Source: Protonemura montana (Eukaryota; Arthropoda; Insecta; Plecoptera; Nemouridae). Taken from it: a stretch of DNA of 64,000 nucleotides. Both the position numbers and the translations under genes were made by a program. Shown here piece after piece: positions 25,940 through 37,300 of the stretch. Each line of letters starts with the position of its first letter. Within the stretch, counting starts at the first letter, position 1. The notes beneath the pieces are model-generated. The model searched no databases. It saw nothing but the letters and a program-made list of their open reading frames with translations, and was not told where the DNA came from. Location: assembly GCA_947568835.1 (NCBI GenBank), contig OX387606.1:19377940-19441939 (forward strand), written 5' to 3'.

Positions 25940-25950
25940 GGCACCTCCAC
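25940..25950 (+). repeat. GGCACCTCCAC copy
   Basis: One of four exact plus-strand copies of this 11-mer (others at 22303, 33202 and 53451). Here it reads CCGGCACCTCCACCGTTTCG. CACCTCCACCGT also occurs near 930-941. Confidence 0.5.
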
Positions 25951-27460
25951 CGTTTCGAAACGAGCTGAAGTCGATCATCAACCACTTATCTTTTGGCTGC
26001 AGTTTGCTGATGACATTGACTGCATTTTAATAGTTCTGTCACGAGCTGAAACGTTTTACAAATGGAACGTAACAAATGGGCGGTTTAAAAGTTTCCCGTC
26101 AAGTTCGAATCGTGATATGTGATCGCTAGCCGGCCAACAAAACCCGGCAAATCGGCTTCGACTTGACGAGTGTTTTGCAGAATTTGTTAAAAACTTGAAA
26201 GCACCCAGCCAGATCGGGATCGGGACAGCGGTGGTGGATGGCGGGCGCCCGGGACAAATCAAATAGATTTATTCTTGTTAACATTTTAGTTTTTGCTCCT
26301 TTGGCGCGTTGTTGAACAGAACAGGATTTAGTGGGAAGTGCAGGCAAGATAAACGACAAAGTCTAAATTAGCCATTTGGTTGTGAAATATCGGCGGTATC
26401 CGGTAAGCCGGGATATGTGTCAGTTAGGCGGGGTATCTACCGTGCCGCGGAATCATGACAAAGTGCGGTGCATTAGAGGCAGAAAGAGAGAGCGAACGCG
26501 CGCGGGAAGGGAGGCTTGTAGATAGGGTACGACAGAATGAGAGAGAGAGGGAGAAAAGAGCACATCTGAGGTGACAAGAAATTAATACAGGCGGAGATGT
26601 GGGAGATTAGACGGCAGAATTCTGACATCACATGACGTCTGCGAAAATCTTTATTTACAAGGAAAATTTAGCGCGTAATTTATCTTTGTCTTGGGTAGAC
26701 GTTCCCCAAAGAGCTAATACAGTTTCCATGGGTGTGAAAATAGAAGTATGGTAGTGCCATTTATGCCATTGATGGCAAAAGTAAATTCGAATTGATCATT
26801 ATATGAAATACCCCCGGTCGCATATTATGATCTAAGTGGAGATGAAAGGCTCTGGACAAAAAGAACGAGAAGGGGCACTTGGGAGTGGCTGCGAAAGACG
26901 CAAACGTGGGGGGTGGAGGGTAAAGTGGAATGAAAGCTATTCCATGTCTTCAAGTGTCAGTCCGATTTGGTCAAGATGTCAACGGCGGTGGCCGGAGAAA
27001 GCTTTTAAAACACACTTACAATGTTCCATATATCTCACCCGAGCTAGCATGAAAGGCAGCTCCCGTATATAGAAGGCACCTCTTCTGGATTACGTTCTCA
27101 AAAGAAACGTCAGCCATATCATTCCGGCCGCTGTCCGAACCAATAATGCTCATGCAAAAGTGCTATCGGATTATGTGCTACGCATAGGAAAATGCAGCGG
27201 GATATGTTTTTCACCTTCAACGTCTCAAGATAACGTTGATCTTAATGTCACAGAAGCGTTTTTCGCATGTATAGTTAAAAACTTCAGTTTCTTTAGTAAA
27301 ATTGTAATTATTTTTTGAGAATAATTTAACACGGTTTTAAAAACATGCTTACACGGCCTGCTCTGCGGAGTGTTCTATAGTAACAATATAATGATGGGAA
27401 CTGTTTGTTAGTTTTTAATGAGGCCTCGTTATGGGAATTTGTCGGCGGCTGGGTTGTGAC

Positions 27461-27612
27461 GTGTGTGTAGGTGTGTGTGTGTGTGGTGGTGGTGCTCGCT
27501 AACACGCGCCCATCCATTAAAACAAATTGACACCTGGTTTACTCGCGCCAGACGCTAAAGGGTGGCGTCGTCGGCGTCGGCGTCGGTTTTAAGGGGTGGC
27601 GTCGGCGTGCAA
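27461..27612 (+). repeat. GT microsatellite and GGCGTC tandem patch
   Basis: A (GT)n run with a GGT tail at 27461-27494 is followed at 27561-27586 by GGCGTC/GTCGTC units. A second GGTGGCGTCGGCGT lies at 27595-27609. The unit is the reverse complement of GACGCC, the word repeated at 52995-53024 and in many islets of this window. Confidence 0.85.
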
Positions 27613-28370
27613 TCTTCCCCTTGGCCACCATTCCCATGTCTTCACCGCACGAGTGTTAATCGCCGAGTGAACGAGAAATGACTGCGGAAATTTTGCGAAC
27701 TACCTTTTCAAAGGAGCGCGCATATGAAAAAAAAAATCGTGTTCTAAAATTAAGAAATCTTAATTAACTTAGCGAATGGCGTTCAATGAGAAAGTCAATA
27801 ATTTTAAAATTCGAAAAGGTTCGTGGGGTTCTTGGGGAAAGTGGTTTATGATTTTGTAAACGCTTAGAAGAGGGCGCCAATAACTTCGAGGAAGCTCGCA
27901 GAGAGCTAATTTATGCCGATCGTCACAGAGGACGACACTTTATCGTGCACTCATCTAGGTTTTACACTTTCTGAATACTTAGTCGAGTCAGAAAGTTTAG
28001 CATGGCATTGTTTAATGGTCGCTCTTATCAAGCCTTAATAATCGAGTCATGCGTGAATATTAATGACCTACAATTTGTCCTTCTTTCCCGTTTTTTTTTT
28101 TTGGGGTTTTTAGTTTTTATAACCATTTCTCATGGGGTATAAAAACCAACGACTCACAAATCTTTTTAACTTTTCTCCGCTGATTTCTTACAATTGGCCG
28201 GAAGCGACGTCCTGACAGGATAGTACCAACAACTCTACCGCGAGGACACGCTTACATTTTTATTGACTCGCTAAACCAGAAAATGACAGGATATACACAA
28301 TGTTTCATACACTCTTATGTAATTCACGTAATCCTTAACAACTTCTGCAGTAGCAAGTAGCATTATGATA

Positions 28371-28378
28371 ACCGAGGG
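28371..28378 (+). repeat. Left target-site duplication ACCGAGGG
   Basis: Identical to the 8 bases at 30448-30455. An 8-bp duplication is diagnostic of hAT transposition. Confidence 0.95.
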
Positions 28379-28392
28379 CAGGGTTGGATTGG
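28379..28392 (+). repeat. Left terminal inverted repeat of hAT
   Basis: Begins CAGGGTTGGA. Matches the right end at 12 of 14 bases. Confidence 0.9.
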
Positions 28393-28605
28393 GGAAAAAA
28401 ACCGGCCCGGGCATTTCAAATAAAATCGGCCCCCTCCCCCCCCCCCCCCTTGAAAAGGTTGTATTTTTTGTTTTTTCGATAACGAACGCAGTAAATTGGT
28501 ATACGTTTTCACTTATTTATAACATTATTTTATGTTACTCATTTGTTTCTTTGTTTTAAATTATCAAGTTTTATTATGTAGATTTATCAGCGAAAGAAAA
28601 ATACA

Positions 28606-29861
28606 CTATATACCACGTACCTTTGCAGTATCACAGCAACAATTTTTGGCGCAACAGAGTGCTTTTTTCTGCAACAATGTTGATGATTTCATCATTGTCA
28701 CAGAGCATTGGTTTTTCACCGTATTATCCTGTGTAGTGTCAATTTGAACTGAAAACATTCCAGCATCGCGTACACTGTTTGAAATTGTCGATTGAATTAA
28801 TTGTTTGATAGCGTCCACAACGTAGTTCACAGTTGTTTTAGATAATAGTGTTACAAGTCCACCGCGTTTTTTGCTCCCGGATTTTTTCGCCGCCTTTGAT
28901 TTTTGGATTACATTGTCTAGATGGTCCTTTTGAACAATGTCGTACCTACTTGCCCAGAAGTAGCACAAGTTCTAAAAAATTTCCGTGGTCCAGCGTAGCG
29001 TCATCGAGCGTGTAAGCCGCCTCGGTGCCCCCTCTGTAACTCAGCTCGCGTTTCCCTATTAATTTCACAATTTCGATGATGCGTTCTAACGTCTGTCGGC
29101 GCTTCTTTACTTGCTCATTTCTTAAATCCGTGTATTTAGAAAAGAGCAATGACTCGACGTCTCTCCCTGAAGAATTCAAAATGTGGCTTTGGGTGTTTTC
29201 GCAGTGATGTACACTTCTTTCATGTTCTTCTATGCGAGTGTAAACATGGCGCTAGTCCGTCATACCAATTGACTTAAATTGCACGTAATCCGAGTTAATA
29301 GCGCCATAAGTGATGCACACGGTGCAAAATAGAGCTTTCTGGTTGGTGTCATAGCTTAACCAGCGACGATTTGTCCCATCTTTTCTGTTGAACACTTTTG
29401 GTCCATTAAAGGGTAAATCATCGTAAGACTGGAATGGGTGCTCCCGGAAGAAATGGGCCCGTTCGATTTAATAGGCCTCTGAAAATGATTGAAGTGTTCA
29501 CCTTGTCCAGCCAGTTGTTCTGGCGCTATGGGTTGTGACAATGGCGCATCCGCTGCAACTTCTTGGTCTGGGAAATTTGGCTGTATCCTTGGAAAATCGG
29601 TTGAAGTTTGTGGCTGAATGTCCAACGCAGACGGGGCCGCCGGTGGTGTTGGTACAAGTCGAGCCTCATTGGGAACGGGCGTCACATTTACTGGCAACTT
29701 TTAGTAAACAAATCAGTCAGTTTAAAGCACTTTTGTGCCTCTTCTTTGAGCAATTTCTGCCGCTTACATCTTAACTTTTCCGCCCCCCCTTGTAACAATT
29801 TCCTTTTCCCTGATCCAGATCCATCGTCGTCGTTTGCACTCGCTAGATTACTGTCACTCAT
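28606..29861 (-). pseudogene. hAT transposase (ZMYM1-like) N-terminal half, decayed
   Basis: Reads on the minus strand from an ATG at 29861. Segment 1 (29861-29691) gives a Lys/Arg-rich N terminus starting MSDSNLASAND. A frameshift near 29695 leads to a Pro-rich linker (29694-29360). After a second shift near 29350 comes a TTF-type zinc finger (RWLSYD, FCTVC, then HERSVHHC), in which GMTD is followed by TAG where related proteins often have Trp. Next comes DUF4371-like sequence (29179-28946), including HGNFLEL. A 4-bp excess (GTAG-like) near 28947-28951 shifts the frame again before YDIVQKDHLDNVI. The frame then reaches MFSVQIDTTQD (about 28761-28727), the first catalytic Asp motif of the hAT RNase H fold, and CSVTMM, after which unrelated sequence runs to a stop. 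The rest of the RNase H fold, the other acidic residues and the C-terminal dimerisation region are absent. Confidence 0.9.
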
Positions 29862-30217
29862 TATAGGTACGCATATACGCAATCTTCACGCACTGAACAA
29901 AACGACCCGATCACAGGGAAACCAGCCCTATAACTGAACTGATTGCAGTAAGCAAACCTAGTGCTACTCTTTCGTTAGCCATTGCGCATACTAGATGTTT
30001 TTCGCAATTTTTTAAGAAATTAATACTTTGATAGAGCCTTCCTAACGCCGCCAAACACTAGAAATAGTAGCACGGGTTCCATTTCTACAAACATTTTCAA
30101 GGCGGTAATCGGTCAAACAAAGGCCGGCGAACCATGCCGATATACTTCATCATAAGCAGCACAGTGTTTTTATTCTTCTACGTAACGTAATGTTATTTTC
30201 CGTAGTTTCCATAGTCT

Positions 30218-30273
30218 CGGCCGTCGGCACGCAAAGAGTTGCCGCCAGGCCGCTCATTGCGAGCCGACGGCCG
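30218..30273. other. Subterminal hairpin of the hAT element
   Basis: CGGCCGTCGGC (30218-30228) and GCCGACGGCCG (30263-30273) form a perfect 11-bp stem with a 34-nt loop, about 175 bp from the right end. hAT transposases are known to bind subterminal motifs, so this may be such a site; that is inference. Confidence 0.6.
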
Positions 30274-30433
30274 GCCGGCACCTTGATTCTGGGGAATGTA
30301 AGTCGTCCTCGGCTAATTTTTCTCGTTAAACATTACTAGAAAATACACAAATTATTTAGATAAAATTCAACCGGCCCTAAAGTATACTAAAAACCCACCG
30401 GCCCTTCGGGCATTTGCCCGGTCGCCTAATGGG

Positions 30434-30447
30434 CCTATCCGACCCTG
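30434..30447 (-). repeat. Right terminal inverted repeat of hAT
   Basis: Ends CCGACCCTG on the plus strand; its complement starts CAGGGTCGGA. Confidence 0.9.
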
Positions 30448-30455
30448 ACCGAGGG
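30448..30455 (+). repeat. Right target-site duplication ACCGAGGG
   Basis: Exact copy of 28371-28378. Confidence 0.95.
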
Positions 30456-33177
30456 TTTGTAACGTATATATCTGGGGCATCGTTAACATATAACGAGCTC
30501 GGAAGTTCGCGGAGTAGGTTTTCTTATCCATGGGTAGACCCAATTTGTAGAGACGTCTGACTTTGCCCAGTGCCTCGACGCCGCGCGTCTTCGTATAACA
30601 CGCGTATAACCAGGCGTCGCGACGCAGTGTACGCGTTTAATGGCGTCGATCACGTCTTGTGATTAGGCTTTTCAGGAATCGGTTGATCTGATAAGTCGCA
30701 CTCGTTTTATTGGCATTAAGAAAATGTAAAATCCGTTTGCTAGAGCGATGGGTGGCTCGAATTGCTAGTTTCAGTTTGACTGGATTTTTTTGGCTTCTAT
30801 TTATTGGTAGTCAAAAACTGTTCGATTGGCCCATCTACAAAAGTTTTTGTAGAACAAACACATAAAAGGCATTTATTTATTAAAACATCACTGTTTAAGG
30901 GACTATTTGTCCTAACACTTGCTGAGAAATTCGTTGTTTTCGCCTGTTTTTAGTCTGACCATTCAATTTACGGTGATGGCAGTTTCGTTTCTCGGACAAA
31001 ATAACCACTCCTGATACACTGATAAGAAACGCATCAGCGTTATCGCTGATCACACCAATTTTCTTATAAAACTTTCCCTATAGATTTCACCCGACATATA
31101 TAGACTCAGAAAATATCAGCGCAACAGATCTATATAGCTGTCCATAAAAACCCCAAACACGTAAATCCAGAGAATCCCCATTTTTCTGCTTTTCTTATTA
31201 AAAAATAAAATAGGAAAAACGAAACGGGAATCAAGCTAGGTAAAGTCCCGCGTTCCAGGGTCACATTTCTCGTGGTTGACATATCGATATATGGAATCTG
31301 TAATAGTATTTACCCGACGTAGGGGCTGCTACAGCCCAGCCCAGCCCAGCCCAAGCCACGCCAGGCCAGCTATAGACTGGGAACGCGTTCAGGAGGGGTT
31401 GGGAAATAAGGGATGAGGGTGCTCCAATGGTCGCCACTGTCGCCCTGGCCTGCGTGTTATTGTGTGCTGGAGAAACAGAATTGACAATTTTACGCAAGGT
31501 TTACTTTCTTAAACTTCGTTCTAGACAAAGAGAATGAATTGAAAGAAAAAGATGGAAAGAAAGCGACGGTAAAAGTTACTTGAGAAATATAAAGCTGGTT
31601 GTCAAAATTTTGAAACCTCATCGTGTGCATAACCTATGGCTTTTACTATCAGAAGAAACGCTTTTGGCTTGACAAAATGTCCTTGGAGTGTCGAGAAACG
31701 GGCTTATTAATACTATTTTTTTTTTTTTGGTTTTATGTTTGAGTTTTCATTCAGTATGTTTAAAAAACTTGTAGTCATTGCAAGATACATTGATAGTATC
31801 ACATTATTCTGGTGCAAAAGCAACCCTTGCCTTGACGAAGATTATCTTGGACCTTTATAAGGTAAAGCTCAACGAAGATTTTCATTTTCTATCCTGATAA
31901 ACATCCTGTTCAGCAATGTTTCACAGCACTGAGAACTGCAGTAACAAGATTTAAGTGGCGGCACATCGCCGTGGAAACGGATTAACAGATCACAAATCGC
32001 ACCGCTTCTCTTTTCGATTAAAAATGAGAGTTAAATAAAATAAAAGTCGCGTCGAAACACTTTCGCGTTGCTTATTTCTCGGCTCATTTGCAAAGTCTAA
32101 TCTCGCGGCAACCATGCAACGCGCCGTCCACGCCACACGACAAAGAAAAAAATGTCCCACTTACTTTTCCCAATCGGTTTCATTAGATTTTTTTTTACTA
32201 AATTTTTTAATTACTGAGCTCGACTCTGTAACGAGCTATTTGTGACATATTTGTCGTAGAAAACCCTCGCTCTCTGGCAACAAGGTAATGGATTAAACAA
32301 TGAAAACGCTTTTGAAAGGGTACAGTATAAGCTGCGGAATTTTCAATTGTCATGTTTTGATATACGTATCGCTCTTATCGAGATTGGCATCACCGGCAGA
32401 CAAATCCAACCTACAAGAACCAGCTCATTCCACCAGATCCCATGTCACCGTTGTAACCGTTTGCCCGTAATGAAATACCTCTCCGCGCGACCACCGCGCC
32501 GCTGAAAGCACCAGCGGTCGGCGCCGGCAACACGCCGGCGACGCCATCGTGTGACATGGACGCGAGTGAAAAGCATATGCCCGTTCAATGGGAAAAGGGT
32601 GAACAGCCATTCGACCGACAAATGAGGTTTCCCCCACGCGCCATGGCTGCACCGCTCTTTCCCAAATTCATTTTGTGAACTGATTTTTACCCGCGCGCTC
32701 GGAAACTTTTAGATTTACTCAGCTACTCGCGAGAGGAGCGCTAAACTAATGTAGCGAAATCAAGCACGATTTCATGGAGACTCTTGATAATCAAAATTCC
32801 AGATAAAAGAGAGAAAAAAAAACTCTAACGGAAAATGTAATTACTCGCGGACCTCTTTTTTTTCTTAACGAGATATTCGATTGTTCTTGTAATAATGTTT
32901 GTTTCCGCCGTAGTTGTTTTTTTAATCAACGGAGAGATTACTATCAGCCCCACTCAATTATCTTCCTTAGTTGCTATTTTATTTCGATTAATTCCTGAGT
33001 AGTGAAATAGAGGCCGGTTCGCCAGTGGAATTTTCAGCAAGTTTTCCGCCAATCTAATACGATACTTGCCAATTCTTAACAGATACTTCAAACGCAAAAT
33101 ATTGTTCTTGTAGCCTTTTTTATTTCGCAGGTTTGCTTTCTTTCGAGAGTACCAAACTTGGCCTGCCCCTGAATACC
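30456..33177. other. Non-coding DNA with CpG islets
   Basis: No recognisable gene. Islet 30574-30646 carries GACGCC, GGCGTC and the 12-bp palindrome GCGTCGCGACGC (30614-30625). A CCCAG tandem patch lies at about 31334-31352. Islet 32480-32575 holds CGCCGGC/GCCGGCG arms (32522-32528 and 32534-32540) followed by GACGCC. Confidence 0.55.
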
Positions 33178-33212
33178 AAACGCAGCCCGCAAAACAGTCA
33201 CGGCACCTCCAC
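33178..33212 (+). repeat. Conserved dispersed element, copy 1
   Basis: AACGCAGCCCGCA, AACAG, then CACGGCACCTCCAC. The same three blocks in the same order occur at 53424-53461, with six extra bases between the second and third. The last block contains the GGCACCTCCAC word. Confidence 0.6.
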
Positions 33213-33654
33213 TTTTAATTTCAAGTCTCGCTTCTGAGTTCATACCATTATAAATGTATGTGTATACGCTAGCACAAGCCCCTAGAACAGCGGTGAAACG
33301 CGCTAAGATAAGTATATCATATGTAATAAAGTTAAAACATTTCAATCTTCTTATTTGGTTACCGCATAACCACCAGGCCAAGCAGCAACCCAACCTTCTT
33401 AGCGCTAAGCAATCGGTCTACACGAACCATTTCCCGACAAACATTGAAACTCATGTCACTCTGATTAGAGCCATGTGAAAGGAATCTGTTTAAACCTTGA
33501 TTTGTGTTGTTCAACGCACAACGCAGTCGACGGATCGGCGGCGTATGTCGATACACGAAGATTCACTTAGCAACTTTCCTCTATACACGAAATACAAATG
33601 GACATTCCATTAAGATTTTGCTAGAGTTGAGTTTACCGTCGGTCGAGCTACACT

Positions 33655-33812
33655 ATATCACGCGTCGCGACGGAGCGAGCGTCGCCCTCGCAAGGTGTTC
33701 GGCGGACGCGTCGTCTAGTGTAACAAGGGCTCGACGCTTGAAGTGCAGACTGGTGTTTGCGAGAGACGCCGCGACGCCACTCTGTTGTTTGTGACGTAGA
33801 GCGCCGGGACGC
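33655..33812 (+). promoter_or_regulatory. CpG-rich island, possible promoter or 5' leader
   Basis: A CpG-dense stretch with the palindrome CGTCGCGACG (33663-33672), several GCGTCG/GACGCC words and GACGCCGCGACGCC near 33764-33777, in otherwise AT-rich DNA. It lies 400 bp upstream of an exon-like segment (34198-34333). No TATA box or initiator is convincing. It may be a CpG promoter or simply another islet of the GACGCC family. Confidence 0.3.
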
Positions 33813-33896
33813 TAAGTGTGAAAAGTGCCACGATCCCCCGAACTTGATTTAATGCAACATTTCAAAACATTACTTTCAACTCTCCGAGTGCATTTC

Positions 33897-33924
33897 ACAT
33901 ACACACACACACACACATATATAT
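33897..33924 (+). repeat. CA/TA microsatellite
   Basis: (CA)n passing into (TA)n, followed by TTGTGTGC. Confidence 0.9.
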
Positions 33925-34197
33925 TGTGTGCTCCACACACTCACGAACCGAAGTTCGATTTCAAGAAGGACAAAAAAAACACATACACACACATCGTTCC
34001 CGTTTTGGGGACGTTAATTTTGTTGTGGCTTAACTGAACCTCATTAGCGTTAATTTAGTGGTACCTAAATAATTGTTTAACTACAGAAAAACGTGCTAAT
34101 AAACCCGTGTCAAAAACGTCTTAGTATGGCGCGTATCACCAGAATCGTGATCGCTCATTTTGAAGCGTTATCGACGCCCCCTTGTTAAATATTACAG

Positions 34198-34333
34198 ACG
34201 GATAAGCAAGCGTGACAGCACGGAATTTCAGCCAAGTTTTTTCTCCAGTCTTTCACGTCTCACTTGGCCAGAGCAAGAGCCGAACGATATCTCGCTGTCG
34301 TCTGCCGGCACCGCGCGCGTGCGCACGATCAAG
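34198..34333 (+). CDS. Candidate internal exon, product unknown
   Basis: Unrecognised. A 136-nt segment follows ATATTACAG (acceptor at 34197) and ends AAG|GTTTGT (donor at 34333/34334). One frame is open throughout: one leading base, then 45 codons starting RISKRDSTEF, with LTWPEQEPNDISLSSAG in the middle and RVRTIK at the end. The second half uses mostly C/G-ending codons (CTG, TCG, GCC, ACC, GTG, ATC, AAG). No domain is evident. The segment sits just 3' of a CpG-rich island and a microsatellite, as a second exon might. The donor is not the strongest form and no partner exon was found. Confidence 0.22.
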
Positions 34334-37300
34334 GTTTGTTAAGGGATGCGGGCTGGTTCGTTACAGCTGATTTGATGAGCACCGACCAGCACGAGGAACT
34401 CCTCCTGCCTGCTAAGGGCTGAGGTTAATCAGTGACACAAGCAGCTATTTCACCGCTCAATCAACGCGGCCGGGATAAACTGACCGTGTTATTCACTGCT
34501 CGGACTGCGGGCGAAACAGTTGATCCGAGATGATAAGGTAGCCGACGACGCCCCCCTCTCCCTACCAACGTTCCCCGTCGTAGCATGTCACGAGGAGTAC
34601 TATATCTGTCGTGGGTCTAGCATCCGGGGACACCTCGGACTACGTTTTGCTTTTTAAATAGAAACTTTTATCACAAATTTGCTCTTGATGGTAAACTTTA
34701 ATAGTTCAAACAGGATAAACAATGAGATCATTTAAGATATAGCATTGAAAGCGTTGCATAAATTGTTTTGATTTTCGCGTTGACTGAGGAGTTTCGCCTG
34801 AGGCTTGAATATTTCTGCCAGCAAGGGAGTGTGCAAACCTTGATTGCCATGAAATGTGAACCGAGGGTCCCGACTCCACTCTAGCACCACGTTAACTATC
34901 TCCGGTACCGGGTGCATAGGTTCCCACAACTGATAGAGCAATTACTGCTGTTAATTTATCCTAAAAGCACACGAGTTTGTCAGGATTAGACAGAATACTT
35001 TGTGTTTGTTTGCAATCTGCTTCTAATTCGCCTCACGGCGAAAGCTTAATTTGTCTCTGGAACGCAGTTGCGAAGAGCAGTTCCGTCAATTCGGAGGTGT
35101 CAAGAGTCTAAGTCTGCTGCGAGATTTCACACTTTCGTTCTAATAGGATTGAAAATGATTTGGCCGTGTGCAGAAAGGTGTAGCAGAGATCTTAACGACG
35201 CGTTAGAGACGGCTCGAAAACTGCAAAAGCAGAAAATGACAGCCAAATAAACTCAAATATAGTTCAAGCGTGCATGCAAGAATGTCGTGAATAAACATGC
35301 TTATGTATACTAACTAAAGGAAACTGGAGAGTAAGCAACGGAAAATAAAACATAGAGGTACCGAAGACTGCAATTTGCGCTCTCCAATACTGCTATAGAC
35401 TTTCTCTGTGAAAGCGCACGCCGCGGCAAGGGCGAGCGAGACAAGCCGACAGACAGGAAAATGCCACGATGTCGGATTATGCGGTATTTTACTCCCTGTC
35501 TGCACGCTTGGTTTAATTTCCGTCGCCACCAACAAGTTATCAGGACGCCGGCGTCGAGGCCTCGGTGCGGGGCTATTTGACAGTTGCACGGAAGCCTCCA
35601 ATGATCCCGTTGCCGCACAATGTTACCTATGTCGAGCCGCATTCCTCGACATCAAACAATAACTTAGGGAAACTATGCCTTATACCTGGCTGCAGTGCCT
35701 GCTAGTCGTCTGTGCCTTACAGCAGCGGGAGAGCCGCGGGCTAAATTGGAATTGTGTGTCAAAGCTAGGCGCTATTTTCAAGCGAGGAATTAGTTTCTAA
35801 AATATTAATAAGCGAGTGTTTATAATACTTGACGAAATATCTCGCATAACTTAGGACAGGGAGGAGAACGTGGGTTTCGTTTTAATTTTTCCCTTGTGAT
35901 AGCATTATCACTGAATAGTTTGCTTTATCCGGGGTTCCAATTTACCGCAAGCATTTTGTTTGCTGCTAACCGTTCTTGGTGCTATTAAAACGAGAGGTCT
36001 TCTGTAGGCACATTGTCAATTACGCAAGTATTATCAAACCATGTTCTGAGTGGTTTTAAAGAATACTATTTCACAGCCCGGTCGCGGTTTAAAAACGGCT
36101 CCAATCCGGTGTTGACGTTCATATACTCTGTTCAGTGAGAGAAAATACTTTTCCGGCAGAGGTGTTACCGGTCGTTTTGGGTTGACATGCTGGCCACTAC
36201 TTAAAATAACACTACACATTTTTTCCGCTGATTTCCTCCCATTCCTTTTACTCTACGCTTTTGTCGTTCCAACACGTTTTCTTTTTCGAGCCAAATTATA
36301 CGATTTTTTTTCCAATTATAATTATCTTGGGATTAATTTCCTGCCACAAAAATCATAACTGTAATTTCATTTAAGAGTTGGTAGCAACGCGGAATGGGAG
36401 TCTATGGGCTCGTATCTCCTGTCACGGGCTAGACTATTCATACACACAAACACACAACGGAGTTCATGGGGTTTTGTTTTTCCAGCTAAATATCTAAGAA
36501 TGTTAAGCATTCTCAACTTTGACTTTTCAAACCTCTATTGTAAACAACGCCAGCATATTTCGAGTTTTAAGGATATTCTTCAGTATACCAGAGCCTAAGT
36601 CACCTAAATATGAACAATTTTTTAGGATCCTTTGAAACAACTCTTAGCATATATGAGCACACACCTTGACCAGCAATAATCACCCACGAGTAGGTGTATA
36701 AAGCCAGACAAACGCATTCCATCACTTGAGTTATCACTCACATCAACTCAAATGATTTGCTGGAGTGACAGTACGTTGGAGGCACAGCGTGACAATCGAC
36801 TATGCGCGCGTGTGGTTCTATCTGTATGTATTCAAACACCGGTATGTTCACGAGGAATTTAATTAGCAAATTAGCACAATTACCGAACTTAACGAGTATG
36901 CCACGGTTTGTACACCAGCACATGCCGCTCGTGTGTGATATAGGCTCTGAACTGTACGCACCACACTATGTCTCTATTCTCGACAACAGCATTATAATTA
37001 TATTAGTTGCAGGCTAAAAAACACTGGAAGAGATAAAAGATGAGCGGCGGGATATTATATAGGGTTAGAGGTGGTACACACAATTTTTCACAAAGTGTAG
37101 TATTTCATAAATAGCATGAGCCTCGTTTTGTATGCACTGGCATGACGCTATAGAAATTTTAACGTCAGAGGTAGCGATTATTTTATAATTAACGGTTCTG
37201 TTTTAACGTTGCAAAAGGAAATTGTATCAAAAAAGTGTCATCTGTGTCGGTCGTGTTGATAATGTGGCTGGGTGCCCGGAAATAATGGGCACGCTTGTCG

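Larger units (their letters stand above)
24946..28370. other. Non-coding DNA with simple repeats
   Basis: No recognisable gene. It includes GGCACCTCCAC at 25940-25950, a GA-rich and CpG-rich patch at 26475-26565, and T11 near 28090. GAGAG clusters are known binding sites of GAGA-type factors in insects; here that is inference. Confidence 0.6.
28379..30447 (-). mobile_element. hAT transposon, ZMYM1-like subgroup, defective copy
   Basis: A 2,069-bp element bounded by perfect 8-bp duplications. The left end starts CAGGGTTGGATTGG; the right end read inward starts CAGGGTCGGATAGG, matching at 12 of 14 positions. Both ends then hold a CCGGGCA word. The transposase lies on the minus strand and is a pseudogene lacking its C-terminal half, so this copy cannot make its own transposase. 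A C14 run near the left end (28436-28449) and an 11-bp-stem hairpin near the right end (30218-30273) are structural features. Autonomous relatives encode some 700-850 residues (family knowledge); here only about 400 can be traced. The intact duplication but decayed frame suggests an insertion of moderate age. Confidence 0.95.

Noticed and set aside
34722..34733. bantam-like GAGATCATTT
   Set aside because: The match ends after the seed region and no hairpin is present.
35310..35662. Long open frames on both strands over a GC-rich stretch
   Set aside because: Two minus frames and one plus frame are open at the same place, as expected from low stop-codon density in GC-rich DNA.
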